A stretch of 43,707 nt of DNA from JAVBRU01 sp031547595 (GTDB taxonomy: Bacteria; Bacillota; Clostridia; Christensenellales; Aristaeellaceae), in contig JAVBRU010000042.1 of assembly GCA_031547595.1 (NCBI GenBank), positions 1-43,707 of the forward strand, in the 5' to 3' direction. The notes beneath the pieces are model-generated. The model did not search any database and was not told the origin of the DNA. It was given only the letters and a program-made list of their open reading frames with translations. The position numbers and the translations under genes are program-made. Numbering within the stretch: position 1 is the stretch's first letter; every line of letters begins with the position of its first letter. This document shows, in pieces, positions 15,979 to 24,390 of the stretch.

Positions 15979-16153
15979 GTGTATACCTTCTTTCGATTTA
16001 TTTTGGCACCACACTGGGTGCAGAAGCTTGAACCCGTGTCCATGGCATTCCCACAGGAGGGTCACGTGGCACTTACGCTTGCCACTACGGCGGGTGTCGG
16101 GGCGCTGGGCATGGCCTTTTCTTGTTGCTTCTTTTTCCTGTCTATAGTCTGTG
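15975..16153 (-). pseudogene. Decayed zinc-ribbon tail (frameshift plus in-frame TGA)
   Basis: Reading the minus strand one frame back from the end of the 177-aa gene gives a charged, Ala/Pro-rich linker, then TGA at 16064-16062, then PSCGNAMDTGSSFCTQCGAK and a stop at 15977-15975. The TGA sits exactly where the first zinc-ribbon cysteine is expected (C-P-S-C-G). The frame joins the upstream gene at an A5 run touching its TAG stop, and it ends in an ATGA overlap with the next gene, as genuine coupled genes do. The simplest reading is a former C-terminal extension of the 177-aa protein that lost one A and gained a nonsense change. Confidence 0.55.
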
Positions 16154-16687
16154 CTATTTTTCTGATATAAACGGGGACAATATACTCCCATCCGGGTACA
16201 CATAGGTTGTGACCCATGTATCAGGCTCCACGCCATAGCCGTCCGAATCCCCGCGGTCTCCTTCCTCAATACAGATGTGCAGGATGTAGTGCTTCAGCTT
16301 TCCATCCTCAACGATCCGGTAATAGTTTTGCGTAACCGCAATACCTTTCTTGATCATGTCCCGCGCCAGCTTGAGCTTGTCTTTTTCGTTAAAATCGCTG
16401 TCCGAAACAGGGATTTTCACAGGCGGGAGGGAAAAAGTATAAAAGATATTGAGCAACAGCTGCTCTTTCGTGATAGACCCTTCCTCGCTTCGGAAATTGG
16501 CCAATTGGGCAAATTGCACGCCGGGCGGCAGCTGTATGTCTGTAATACCATATCCGTGGCGCATCCGCCTTTGCATGAATGCCGCGCATTCATTCAATAC
16601 GGCATCCAGGTTGTCCTCGTTCAGCCCCACAAGCTTTGTTTGCAGATATGTGTATAGCTGGTCTTCCAGTATCTTTTTGTAGTTCAT
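16154..16687 (-). CDS. Uncharacterised 177-aa cytosolic protein
   Basis: Not recognised. It starts MNYKKILEDQLYTYLQTKLV with a GAAAGGAAAG ribosome site 5-10 bases upstream; a longer frame from 16711 is unlikely. It has no signal peptide or membrane segment. The first third is helical and amphipathic. The second half has alternating hydrophobic strands (YYRIVEDGKLKHYILHICIE) and ends VTTYVYPDGSILSPF. The gene sits 14 bases after the lipoprotein gene. Its TAG stop follows an A5 run, beyond which a linker and zinc ribbon are readable in another frame, so the ancestral protein was probably about 60 residues longer. Confidence 0.6.
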   Translation of the reverse strand: MNYKKILEDQLYTYLQTKLVGLNEDNLDAVLNECAAFMQRRMRHGYGITDIQLPPGVQFAQLANFRSEEGSITKEQLLLNIFYTFSLPPVKIPVSDSDFNEKDKLKLARDMIKKGIAVTQNYYRIVEDGKLKHYILHICIEEGDRGDSDGYGVEPDTWVTTYVYPDGSILSPFISEK

Positions 16688-16701
16688 AGCTCTTTCCTTT
16701 C

Positions 16702-17067
16702 TTAGAAGCAATTCACTGAATATCTGCCATACGCATCAACAACGAGGTACATGTTTTTACAATTGGAAAGATTGATATTAAAGAACTCAACATAAGTTCC
16801 GTTCGCAAAATCAAATCTCATATCCCAGACATTAACATTCCTAAAATCCGAAGAAATGGTAACACCCCTGCTTCCCCGCACGTTGATGTTGGAGGATAAT
16901 ATATCATCTTCCCACGTTATGTTTTTTGACGCGCTCAGGTACATCCTCGTGATTGCAACATTGGAGTTGTTGTGCAGTGTAAAACTGCGCTCGCCTCCGG
17001 CGCACCCTGTTAAAGCCACCACCATCACCACCAACAAAGCCACTGCCGTCCATCGTTTCATAGTCAT
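16702..17067 (-). CDS. Small lipoprotein with Ig-like/beta-sandwich domain
   Basis: A 121-aa protein. Signal peptide MTMKRWTAVALLVVMVVA ends in lipobox LTGC, so it should be lipidated and anchored outside the membrane. The mature part FTLHNNSNVAITRMYLS, then ITWEDDIL, then NVWDMRFDFANGTYVEFFNI resembles a family I know from many bacteria with the pattern NN(S/T)G..I..(L/M)Y.S....W.(E/D)D(I/V)L.......G........W(D/E)(L/M)R. That family has no established function. Start 17067 has GAGGGG 9 bases upstream; a GTG at 17073 is too close. Fifth from the end of the minus-strand operon. Confidence 0.65.
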   Translation of the reverse strand: MTMKRWTAVALLVVMVVALTGCAGGERSFTLHNNSNVAITRMYLSASKNITWEDDILSSNINVRGSRGVTISSDFRNVNVWDMRFDFANGTYVEFFNINLSNCKNMYLVVDAYGRYSVNCF

Positions 17068-17121
17068 TTTCACAAACCCCTCTTTCCATTTCTTTTGTAT
17101 GCAATGGGTGCGTCGTCATAT

Positions 17122-17286
17122 CTAGTCTTTTTTCCAGGTGCGGCGAATCCAATACCCGCCGCCAACGGCCATCGTAATCCCCAGCAGCACGTACACCACT
17201 TCGCCTTCACTAATCCCCACAATAACAGTCATTACACCCAACAGGAACAACAGATACTTCACCGACCAGTACGGAATGATGATCAT
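17122..17286 (-). CDS. 54-aa membrane peptide
   Basis: A short frame on the minus strand with two hydrophobic segments: YWSVKYLLFLLGVMTVIVGI and EVVYVLLGITMAVGGGYW, split by SEG, and a basic C-terminus RRTWKKD. ATG 17286 has a GAGGGGGA ribosome site 7 bases upstream. It sits between dynamin A and the lipoprotein in the same orientation, and without it this stretch would be an unexplained gap. It may be a helical hairpin partner of the dynamins; no family recognised. Confidence 0.65.
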   Translation of the reverse strand: MIIIPYWSVKYLLFLLGVMTVIVGISEGEVVYVLLGITMAVGGGYWIRRTWKKD

Positions 17287-17381
17287 TTTTTCTCCCCCTC
17301 TTATCCTTTCGCTTTGATCTGTACCCAGTATATATCATCCGGTTTTTTCGCCTTGCAGTGTGTTTCCAGGCACAGGGCAAA

Positions 17382-17420
17382 GCCAAAGAGAGTATCCAAA
17401 CGGCTGAATACTCTCTTGGC
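17382..17420 (-). other. Strong hairpin after dynamin A
   Basis: GCCAAAGAGAGTAT and ATACTCTCTTGGC pair along 13 bp with one bulged A and a 12-base loop, 15 bases past the dynamin A stop. No U-tract follows, so it may be an mRNA processing or stabilising element separating the dynamin block from the small genes. Nothing else was seen in the rest of this gap (17287-17434). Confidence 0.55.
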
Positions 17421-17434
17421 CATCGGGGTTACGA

Positions 17435-19204
17435 TCAGCCCGCGCAGGCAGATTGCGCTTCGCGCAATATTTCTCGCGCCTGTGACACGGCGATCAGCGC
17501 TTGTTCTTTTTCTGCGTCTTCGCGGTTTGCGGCCTTAGCAGATTGCTCGATCAGGCGCTGCGCGTTCTCCATTTCGCCGGCATTAAATTCGACGATCAGC
17601 TTTTGTGCATTACCGCCCAGTTCGTCATAGAATTTGGATACCGTATCGGTCACAGACAGGGCCAGCCCGCTCATTTTGCCTGCGATTTGTGCGACGATAT
17701 CCGGTGCACTGCGTTTCTTTTCTTTATCGCGCATGGCGCCGCCGATGCCATTGGCCACGAGGGAGAGCATGCTGCTGAGTATGCCGTAGTTGGACGCACG
17801 GGAAACCACCAAACCCAGGGTGTCGCCCTTGGTCCAGATGCGGTTATCCAGGCTGATGCGGAAGCTACAAGCCATTTTGATGCCCAACTGATCGGTCAGG
17901 CGCTTGCCAAGCGCGTCAGCCATCCCTTCCATCAGCTCATAAAGCTGTGCCTGGTGATGGTTCAGGCAGGTTTGAATGGCCTCCTGCAAAAGATCCACAC
18001 AGTAGAACTCGTAGTATTTTAGCAGTTGATCGGTGGTTATGCCCGCCAAATCGCCCGCATCGGTATCAAACCGGCTGAGAAAGCCCTGCATCCAGCTAAT
18101 GGCCTCGTGCTTCATGGCCTCCACTCTCGCCTGCAGGCTTAAAAGCACCTCTGTCTGCCGCTGCACGCTGCTCTCCTGCATTTCTTTCATTCCCCGCAGG
18201 GCGGCAGCGGCCTCATCACGGCTCATGTTCAAGCCCTGTTCCGTGGCGGCAAGATCGACCTCCAGCGCTGCGATCATGGCTGTCAGCAGGCGCTGCATGC
18301 GGTCTGCAAGCACACTTTCTTTCTTATCGGCAATCAGTGCCATCAGCTTCGCCCGAAGCTGTGCAAACTCCCGCATCAGGACGGACGCCAGCGCCGGATT
18401 GTGGCGCGGTGCGTCCATCTGACGGCACAGCTCGTCCAGGCTGCTCACCATGGCAATATCCGCATCCGGCAAAAGGCCGCTGGCACGCGCTTTGAGCATC
18501 TCGCGCACGCGCTCAAAGCTCGCCTCATCCTCAAACGTATCCGCAAAGTTGCCCACCAGGAACAGCGAGGTGTGCTTCTGGGGAAGCACGGCGGATTTGA
18601 GGAAGAGCTGCTCCGTCTGCGAGAGCGGATAGCGCACGTTGTACACGTAGATCACAGCATCTGCCTGCAGCAGGCTTTCCTTTACCATATCGCTGAAATC
18701 ATGCAGGGCATCCCCCATGCCGGGCGTATCAATGATGGTGATTTCCTTCAAAATATCCAAGGGACGCTTGATCTCCAGCTGCTTCACGGGCTCGCCCAGC
18801 TGTTTAAACAGGTTTTCCAGCTCGTCACGCCGAAGCTCCGCATCGGTGAGCTGCATTTTGCGGTTGCCGGGCAGCAGCGCGGTGTTGCTGTGCACGCCAT
18901 AGCTGATCCGGTTGAACGATACGGTTTCTGTGGTGACATCCGTGGTGACCACTTCCTCGCCCAGCAAGGCGTTGATAAAGGTGGACTTGCCGCGCTTGAA
19001 ATCGCCGATCACAACCACGGTGAAGGGGTCTTTCTTGCGGCGGCGGATGTCTTCCTCCCAGCGTCTGGCTGTTTCCACAAAGGATTCGCCCAGCAGCTTG
19101 CGGTATGTATCGTTGTAGCGGAAGCTCTTGGTCTTTTCCAAAGCGCTGTCCAGCGCCAGCAGCATGTGCTCGCTGGAATATTCAATACGCTGATCCATAT
19201 TCAT
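17435..19204 (-). CDS. Dynamin-like GTPase A
   Basis: A 589-aa protein of the bacterial dynamin-like family. G1 is GDFKRGKST (67-75), the switch threonine region is VTTDVTTETVSFNRI and G3 is DTPG (159-162). The G4 position reads GNFADT (218-223) instead of NKxD, so nucleotide specificity may be relaxed. The rest is helical with coiled-coil stretches, a charged DKEKKRSAPD loop and only a weakly hydrophobic patch near residues 475-500, so membrane insertion is less clear than in dynamin B. Start 19204 has GAGGAGG 8 bases upstream and lies 12 bases after the M48 protease stop. Dynamins hydrolyse GTP to bend or fuse membranes; the partner is presumably dynamin B or C. Confidence 0.85.
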   Translation of the reverse strand: MNMDQRIEYSSEHMLLALDSALEKTKSFRYNDTYRKLLGESFVETARRWEEDIRRRKKDPFTVVVIGDFKRGKSTFINALLGEEVVTTDVTTETVSFNRISYGVHSNTALLPGNRKMQLTDAELRRDELENLFKQLGEPVKQLEIKRPLDILKEITIIDTPGMGDALHDFSDMVKESLLQADAVIYVYNVRYPLSQTEQLFLKSAVLPQKHTSLFLVGNFADTFEDEASFERVREMLKARASGLLPDADIAMVSSLDELCRQMDAPRHNPALASVLMREFAQLRAKLMALIADKKESVLADRMQRLLTAMIAALEVDLAATEQGLNMSRDEAAAALRGMKEMQESSVQRQTEVLLSLQARVEAMKHEAISWMQGFLSRFDTDAGDLAGITTDQLLKYYEFYCVDLLQEAIQTCLNHHQAQLYELMEGMADALGKRLTDQLGIKMACSFRISLDNRIWTKGDTLGLVVSRASNYGILSSMLSLVANGIGGAMRDKEKKRSAPDIVAQIAGKMSGLALSVTDTVSKFYDELGGNAQKLIVEFNAGEMENAQRLIEQSAKAANREDAEKEQALIAVSQAREILREAQSACAG

Positions 19205-19216
19205 GTTCGCGCCTCC

Positions 19217-20170
19217 TCATTTGTTGTTCAAGGTGTTCACGATTTTCTTGCAGCGCTCATCTGTGTCTGCCATGGTGCGCATCACGGCGTTCGGCTTTTT
19301 CAGCTCTGGCCGCCAGTTGTAAAACACCTCGCACTCCTCAAATTCTTTCTCGGCCAGGATGCGCCGCACCGGTGTTGGATGGTCGAAAAGCAATTCAAGG
19401 ATTCTGGCAGGGTTGCTGATTGCATGCTCAAATTGCAGGCGCAGCTCCTCCGTATTCACTTGATAATTGGTGTTCATCATTGCGCCGTAAAGAAGCTTTT
19501 CATTCACGCTGATTGCGTCTTCCACACGATCTGCGCAGATCATGGCCGCACGGTCGGCTGTCACCTCTCCGGCGCGGATCCACAGCGTCATTAACGCTTT
19601 GTTTGCTTCGGAGATCAAAAGGCTGCCCAGACTCCTCGCGCCATTATCCATAAGCACGCCGATCACAGACTTAAATACGGAATGGTTGTTGTGGATGTGG
19701 CCGCATTCGTGGGCAATCACGCATTTCAACTCGCCGGGGGTCAAGCGCTCCACAAGGCCGCTGTGCAGCACGATGATGGGGCTGATATCATCCGCAGCGC
19801 AGGTAAAGGCATTGATCTCAACACTGTTCATCACAAAGATGTTGGGCACGCCAATGCCCAGGCGATGGGCGCATTCCGTGCCCATGCGGTAAATCTCCGG
19901 GAACTGGTTGGCAGTGACTGCCAGCGCGGCCTGATTCATCAGTTGCGTTTGGTACGCCACCACTGTTGACATGATTTTATGGCAGATCGCCTCAAAGTGC
20001 GGGATCTGGGTAAGCCGCCGGCGCAGCTCATAATCCATCGCGAACGCATAATCCGGAATACCGTGCACCATGTGCCGCTGCTCATCATTCTGGCGCCGTG
20101 CCACATAGCGGGCAAAACTTACGTCAATGGCGCCAAGGGGCGAGGGCTGGCCCGTCATTTTGTTATACAT
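19217..20170 (-). CDS. M48-family zinc metalloprotease, soluble form
   Basis: A 317-aa protein with the zinc motif VIAHECGHIHNNH (H154, E155, H158) and the third ligand E202 in RAGEVTADRAAM, the arrangement of M48 (HtpX/Ste24/Oma1-like) gluzincins. NIFVMNSVEINAFTCAADD is the family's strand before the catalytic helix. Unlike HtpX it lacks clear membrane segments, so it probably acts in the cytosol or at the membrane face. It lies between dynamin B (13 bases) and dynamin A (12 bases) with an AAGGAGG start site, so the three are made together. It may process or turn over the dynamins or zinc-ribbon proteins, by analogy to Oma1 and Opa1 in mitochondria; this is inference. Confidence 0.85.
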   Translation of the reverse strand: MYNKMTGQPSPLGAIDVSFARYVARRQNDEQRHMVHGIPDYAFAMDYELRRRLTQIPHFEAICHKIMSTVVAYQTQLMNQAALAVTANQFPEIYRMGTECAHRLGIGVPNIFVMNSVEINAFTCAADDISPIIVLHSGLVERLTPGELKCVIAHECGHIHNNHSVFKSVIGVLMDNGARSLGSLLISEANKALMTLWIRAGEVTADRAAMICADRVEDAISVNEKLLYGAMMNTNYQVNTEELRLQFEHAISNPARILELLFDHPTPVRRILAEKEFEECEVFYNWRPELKKPNAVMRTMADTDERCKKIVNTLNNK

Positions 20171-20183
20171 TCCCTTTTCCTCC

Positions 20184-22238
20184 TTATTCCATTTCTAAGG
20201 CCTGCGCCAGGCGCTTCTTCACCGGCGTAATGGTTTCGCGCACGGTGTCCAGCTTCTTTTCCAGCACGGCCATATCGGCCAGCAGCTTGTCTCGTTCCTG
20301 CCGGTTCTTCTGCAAATCCAGTTTCGTCTGCGTCAGCGTGCTCTCCAGGCCGTGCAGTTGGGCCTCCACCTCGCGGTCCAGCATATCGGCCAGGGCCGCA
20401 TAGGCGCTGGCGCTGGTATCCTTCATCCAGCCTTCCAGGGCGTGGCTCTTGCGCATGTCGCTAATGGCCGTTTGAACGTTCTGCGAAAGTGCGCTGCGCA
20501 GCTCGGATATCTTCTTTTGCTGCAGCTTTTTCTTGAAAGCGAGGTTCACGGCGGCCTTGCCGCCAAACATGCTGGCAATGCCGCCCACCACAAACAGCGG
20601 CAGGGCGATAGGCATGCCCAGCATGACAAGCGCTGTCATTGCGCTCAGGCTTGCCAGCGCACCCACGCCGCCGCCCACCAAAGCGCCCGGAAGTCCGTTG
20701 GCCTTCCATCCGGCGATGACGCCGCCCATGCCAAACCCGCCCAGCATGTATGTGGAAGCGACGTCTGCGCCAATGGCGACCCAATCCGCCTTTTTCTTTG
20801 TCATATTGGGGGAGATGCTGTTTTGAATCCCGTCCATCTCTGCGGAAAAGGCGTGGACAAACTCCTGCAAATCCACCATTTCGTCTCCGATGCGGTTCTG
20901 GATGGCCACCGTCAGCTTTTCCGTGCTCTCGGCCAGGCACCGCTTCATGCAGATGTCGATGGCGGCGCTGATGTTCTTGCCCGTTTGCTCCGCGATTCTT
21001 TCGTTCTTCACATCGTCCTGTGTGATCGCCACCTTGTCCACAAACGCCAGCACCTCGGCCTCGATGTTGTCATAGGCGGCAGTCACCTCAGGCAGCAACT
21101 CGGAATACAAGTTTGTGGCGCGGCCCTTCAGTGCGTTCACTTCCTTGCGCTTCAGCTCGCGCTGCGCCTGCAGCTTCTCCATGGATTCTTTCTGGATCAC
21201 CTCAAACTCGCTGAACTGCAATTCCAGCGCATCGCGGCGCATGCCGATCGTCGCCTTCGCCTCGGCCGCAATGGATAGCACGCTGTTGACGGGGGAAACC
21301 AATTCCAGCATGCCGCGTTCTTCCGTCAGCATCTTTTCCAGCACGGCTTCAAACTCCAGAATCCCGCTTTTGGCAACCATATCCGCATCGCCCTGCAGCT
21401 TGCCCTCCAGCGCGTCGTAGGCGGAGAGGGGGTACAGGCGGATGCCGGCCAGCTTTTGCTTGGCATCCTCGTATTCTACCGAATCCACACCATACATGGA
21501 GTCCTGCTTTTCCAGCACGGTTTTCGTAATCTTTTCCTTGATGGAAGCAATGAGGCGCGGGCGGTTGCGCTCGCTTACCTGGTCAATCTTGTTGAGCACG
21601 AAAATGATGCGGCCAAGGTCGCTGCTCATCACCTTGCTGCGAACAAAATCCGCTTCGCTGATGCTGAAGGGGGAATCCGGCACAAGCACCATGATGATGG
21701 CATCCAGCTTCGGAATCACTTCCTCTGATATCCGGGTCATGTGCTCGTCGTCGTTCAAGCCGGGTGTATCCACGATTTCCACGCCATTTTGGCAAAACGG
21801 GCAGGGATAGTACACCACCGCGTTGTCTACCGACTCGGCAGTACGCTCATATTCCGCAGTGATCTTTGTCACGTATTTGGCAAGATCGTCCACGGGCACC
21901 TGCTGCGTTTGGCCATCCTTGAAATGGATCTCCGCACGGGACGCTGCGTCCCAGCGGATGTAGTTGAGCGTTGCGGACGTAGGCACGATGTCCGAGGGCA
22001 CGATGTCCTTGCCCAGCAGCGCGTTGATCACGGTGCTCTTGCCGCGACGAAACTCGCCCATGATGCCCACGGAAAAAATACGGTTCTGCATGCGCTCGCG
22101 GTTGTTGTTGAGGGCACGCATGTGATCATCCAGCGTCAGCGCGCCGCACACCTCTGATAGCCCGGCCATCCCCTCGCTCATCTGGCTCAGCATTTTTTGA
22201 TAGTTGATATACCCGTTGCTTGTGCTCATTTCGGTCAT
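20184..22238 (-). CDS. Dynamin-like GTPase B with membrane hairpin
   Basis: A 684-aa protein. G1 GEFRRGKST (61-69), switch block PTSATLNYI, G3 DTPG (157-160) and a canonical G4 NKID (216-219). A long helical middle follows. A Gly/Ala-rich hydrophobic region at about 498-560 (YMLGGFGMGGVIAG, then LSAMTALVMLGMPIALPLFV) can insert as a membrane paddle or hairpin, and the last 100 residues form a coiled coil. This is the most complete of the three dynamins. ATG 22238 is chosen over 22289 because AAAGGAGAGAG precedes it. It is homologous to dynamin C in the switch and G3 regions (both DTPGLNDDE). Confidence 0.88.
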   Translation of the reverse strand: MTEMSTSNGYINYQKMLSQMSEGMAGLSEVCGALTLDDHMRALNNNRERMQNRIFSVGIMGEFRRGKSTVINALLGKDIVPSDIVPTSATLNYIRWDAASRAEIHFKDGQTQQVPVDDLAKYVTKITAEYERTAESVDNAVVYYPCPFCQNGVEIVDTPGLNDDEHMTRISEEVIPKLDAIIMVLVPDSPFSISEADFVRSKVMSSDLGRIIFVLNKIDQVSERNRPRLIASIKEKITKTVLEKQDSMYGVDSVEYEDAKQKLAGIRLYPLSAYDALEGKLQGDADMVAKSGILEFEAVLEKMLTEERGMLELVSPVNSVLSIAAEAKATIGMRRDALELQFSEFEVIQKESMEKLQAQRELKRKEVNALKGRATNLYSELLPEVTAAYDNIEAEVLAFVDKVAITQDDVKNERIAEQTGKNISAAIDICMKRCLAESTEKLTVAIQNRIGDEMVDLQEFVHAFSAEMDGIQNSISPNMTKKKADWVAIGADVASTYMLGGFGMGGVIAGWKANGLPGALVGGGVGALASLSAMTALVMLGMPIALPLFVVGGIASMFGGKAAVNLAFKKKLQQKKISELRSALSQNVQTAISDMRKSHALEGWMKDTSASAYAALADMLDREVEAQLHGLESTLTQTKLDLQKNRQERDKLLADMAVLEKKLDTVRETITPVKKRLAQALEME

Positions 22239-22263
22239 GATAGTCTCTCTCCTTTGTATATTT

Positions 22264-22434
22264 TCACGTGTATTTGAGGTGCTTTTCAATCAGTGTAATG
22301 ACTTCGCGAAGGGCTGCTATGCGGCTTTTTTTCCTGCAGTTCCCCGCCATCACACACTCGCCTGCACCGCAGTTCTGGCAAAAGGCTTCCTCCGCGGCGC
22401 ACTTCTGGTGGCAATGCTTACATTCTTTTTCCAT
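22264..22434 (-). CDS. Small zinc-ribbon protein
   Basis: A 56-aa protein: CKHCHQKC and FCQNCGAGEC make a zinc ribbon (cysteines at CxxC spacing, with extra cysteines), followed by a basic linker and one amphipathic helix (IAALREVITLIEKHLKY). It has no membrane segment. AAAGGAG precedes ATG 22434. It lies 25 bases ahead of dynamin B and 104 bases after dynamin C. It may be an adaptor for a dynamin GTPase; function unknown. Confidence 0.7.
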   Translation of the reverse strand: MEKECKHCHQKCAAEEAFCQNCGAGECVMAGNCRKKSRIAALREVITLIEKHLKYT

Positions 22435-22538
22435 GGTTTCTCCGGCTCCTTTCCACCCGCTGCTGCTTGGCTTGTGCTCATTATAAACAACCCTGCTACG
22501 CAAAATTGAACTTGATTTCCGGACGCATGGCGGCGCAA

Positions 22539-24362
22539 TCACCGCCATGCGTTCCGCTCTCTGGCAAGCTCCGCCTCAAAATGCTCCTGCACAGCGCGGC
22601 ATTCATTCCCAATGCGCGCCACATCCTGCACCAAATGCTGTGCGGCCAGATTGCTCCGGCCCTCCTGCACCTGCTTGTCCAGCTCACCGGCGAGTCGGAA
22701 GAACCCCATCACGATTTGCTGTACCCTGTCCTTTTGCGCCGTTTGCAGCTGGCCGATCAATGCCTTGCGGCGCGTGTTATTGGCCACGATGCAATTTTCA
22801 ATACTGATCTTCAGGGCATTGTTTGTGCGCAGCAGATAGGGATGCCGCTCAATGGGCACCGCTGCGTTCGAATGTTCCAGCGAAATAACGTCGTGAATCT
22901 CCGGGTGCTGCGCCCAATAGAACAGGCTCGGCGGCGCAGCATCCTCTGGCCATGCCAGCGGCTGGCTCAGTTCTTCCAGAATTTTAGCCATGTGCTCGGC
23001 AAGCAGCGGATGATCCACCAGCGGCTGCAGCTGGGCTATCAGCTTCAGCCGTACACCGGCACTGGCTGCCGCAAGGCTTGTTTGCAGCGGGCTGCCCAGC
23101 TCCTCCAACAGCAGATCGTTGGAATCCTTGAATATCCTCACCATCTGGGCCATCACTGCGGCCGCGCGATTCATTTCTGTGCCTTTTGATTTCTTCCAAG
23201 TTTCCGAAATACAGTCACGCTGCTGCGTCATCAGGCTTTCTACACCAACTATCCGCGTGCCGTATATCTTTTCCCAGGCATTTTCCTCATCCTTGATGGA
23301 TTGATAGCAGCACCGGGCAAAGTCCTGGCGGATCGCCTGCAGCTGGGCGCTGGCCTCTTCCAGTATGGCCTGGCGCCTTTGCGGCCAGAGGCTAAAATCA
23401 TAGGCAATCTGCGAAATGACACCCAGGGTGCTGCGCACACTGCCGCCGGCCTGCTCCGCTACCAGCAGGGCAGGCAGTTCCTGATTCAATTGCCGGTAAC
23501 CGCTCTGCTCAAAAAGCTGCATGTCGTTGGTTTGGAGCGACTGCGCGGCGTAGCGTGAAGATAGGCCATAGAGCCTGAAATCTTCAAACATCGCGTCATA
23601 CTTTTGAAAGATGGGGTCTCCTGCCTCATGGCGGGCGACAAGCTGCTCCTTCACCTTTTCGGCGATGCGCTCGCGCAGGAATGTCAGCATGCGCTCTCGC
23701 TCTGCGGGCTTCCGTTTGTCCATCATGGTGACCACAACGATAATCCGGCAGATGTGCGGCGTCTCCAATAGCTGCGTCAGCAGCATGGCCTCCGTCTGGC
23801 TTAAAGGATACTCGACAGAAATTGCCACGATCGCCAAATCCACCTGATCCACGCGGGATATGGTCACAGTGTTCATTTGCTCATCATCATTCAGACCGGG
23901 GGTATCGATCAAATCCACATTGTTCCTGCAAAACATGGACGGGTATTCCACAACGGCTTCGTCAATCTCGCTGGCATTTTGTTCGGCCCCAGGGTTCAGC
24001 TTGGTCACATAATCGGCCAGCGCGTCAATGGCGACAGTCTCTTCCCTCCCGTCCTTGAAGCGCAGCGTGACACGGGGATGGTCGCCATAAGTCACGCGAT
24101 TGATGGTGGCGGTGGTGGGCAACGCATCAGCCGGCAGCACCTCGCGCCCCAGCAGTGCATTGATAAAGCTGCTCTTTCCCCGCCGAAACTCGCCCAGCAC
24201 GGCCACACGAAACTTGCGAGTGGTGATGCGCTGTTGCTGCTCGTCAATCTGACGAATCCACTGCGCCACCTGCTCGTCGCCCGCCAAGGGGGCCAGCAGC
24301 TGCTTCAGCTGCATCATATGGCCATAGAGTTGAAAGCTGTAATGCGTATAGTTGATGCTCAT
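22539..24362 (-). CDS. Dynamin-like GTPase C
   Basis: A 607-aa protein. G1 GEFRRGKSS (57-65), switch block LPTTATINRV, G3 DTPG (153-156). The G4 position reads TMMD (212-215), with T replacing N, seen in some dynamins and septins. The remainder is helical; I see no long hydrophobic paddle. ATG 24362 follows AAAGGAG; the frame extends to 24398 without a ribosome site. It differs from A and B in length and tail, so the three are old paralogues and not recent copies. A and C may form hetero-oligomers with B, as known for paired bacterial dynamins; inferred. Confidence 0.85.
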   Translation of the reverse strand: MSINYTHYSFQLYGHMMQLKQLLAPLAGDEQVAQWIRQIDEQQQRITTRKFRVAVLGEFRRGKSSFINALLGREVLPADALPTTATINRVTYGDHPRVTLRFKDGREETVAIDALADYVTKLNPGAEQNASEIDEAVVEYPSMFCRNNVDLIDTPGLNDDEQMNTVTISRVDQVDLAIVAISVEYPLSQTEAMLLTQLLETPHICRIIVVVTMMDKRKPAERERMLTFLRERIAEKVKEQLVARHEAGDPIFQKYDAMFEDFRLYGLSSRYAAQSLQTNDMQLFEQSGYRQLNQELPALLVAEQAGGSVRSTLGVISQIAYDFSLWPQRRQAILEEASAQLQAIRQDFARCCYQSIKDEENAWEKIYGTRIVGVESLMTQQRDCISETWKKSKGTEMNRAAAVMAQMVRIFKDSNDLLLEELGSPLQTSLAAASAGVRLKLIAQLQPLVDHPLLAEHMAKILEELSQPLAWPEDAAPPSLFYWAQHPEIHDVISLEHSNAAVPIERHPYLLRTNNALKISIENCIVANNTRRKALIGQLQTAQKDRVQQIVMGFFRLAGELDKQVQEGRSNLAAQHLVQDVARIGNECRAVQEHFEAELARERNAWR

Positions 24363-24390
24363 GGTGATTCTCCTTTGGATTGATATCGGG

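Noticed and set aside
15979..16269. Long N-terminal extension of the terminal zinc-ribbon membrane protein
   Set aside because: The extension overlaps the 177-aa gene, is Arg/His/Cys-biased, and a good ribosome site lies at 15978.
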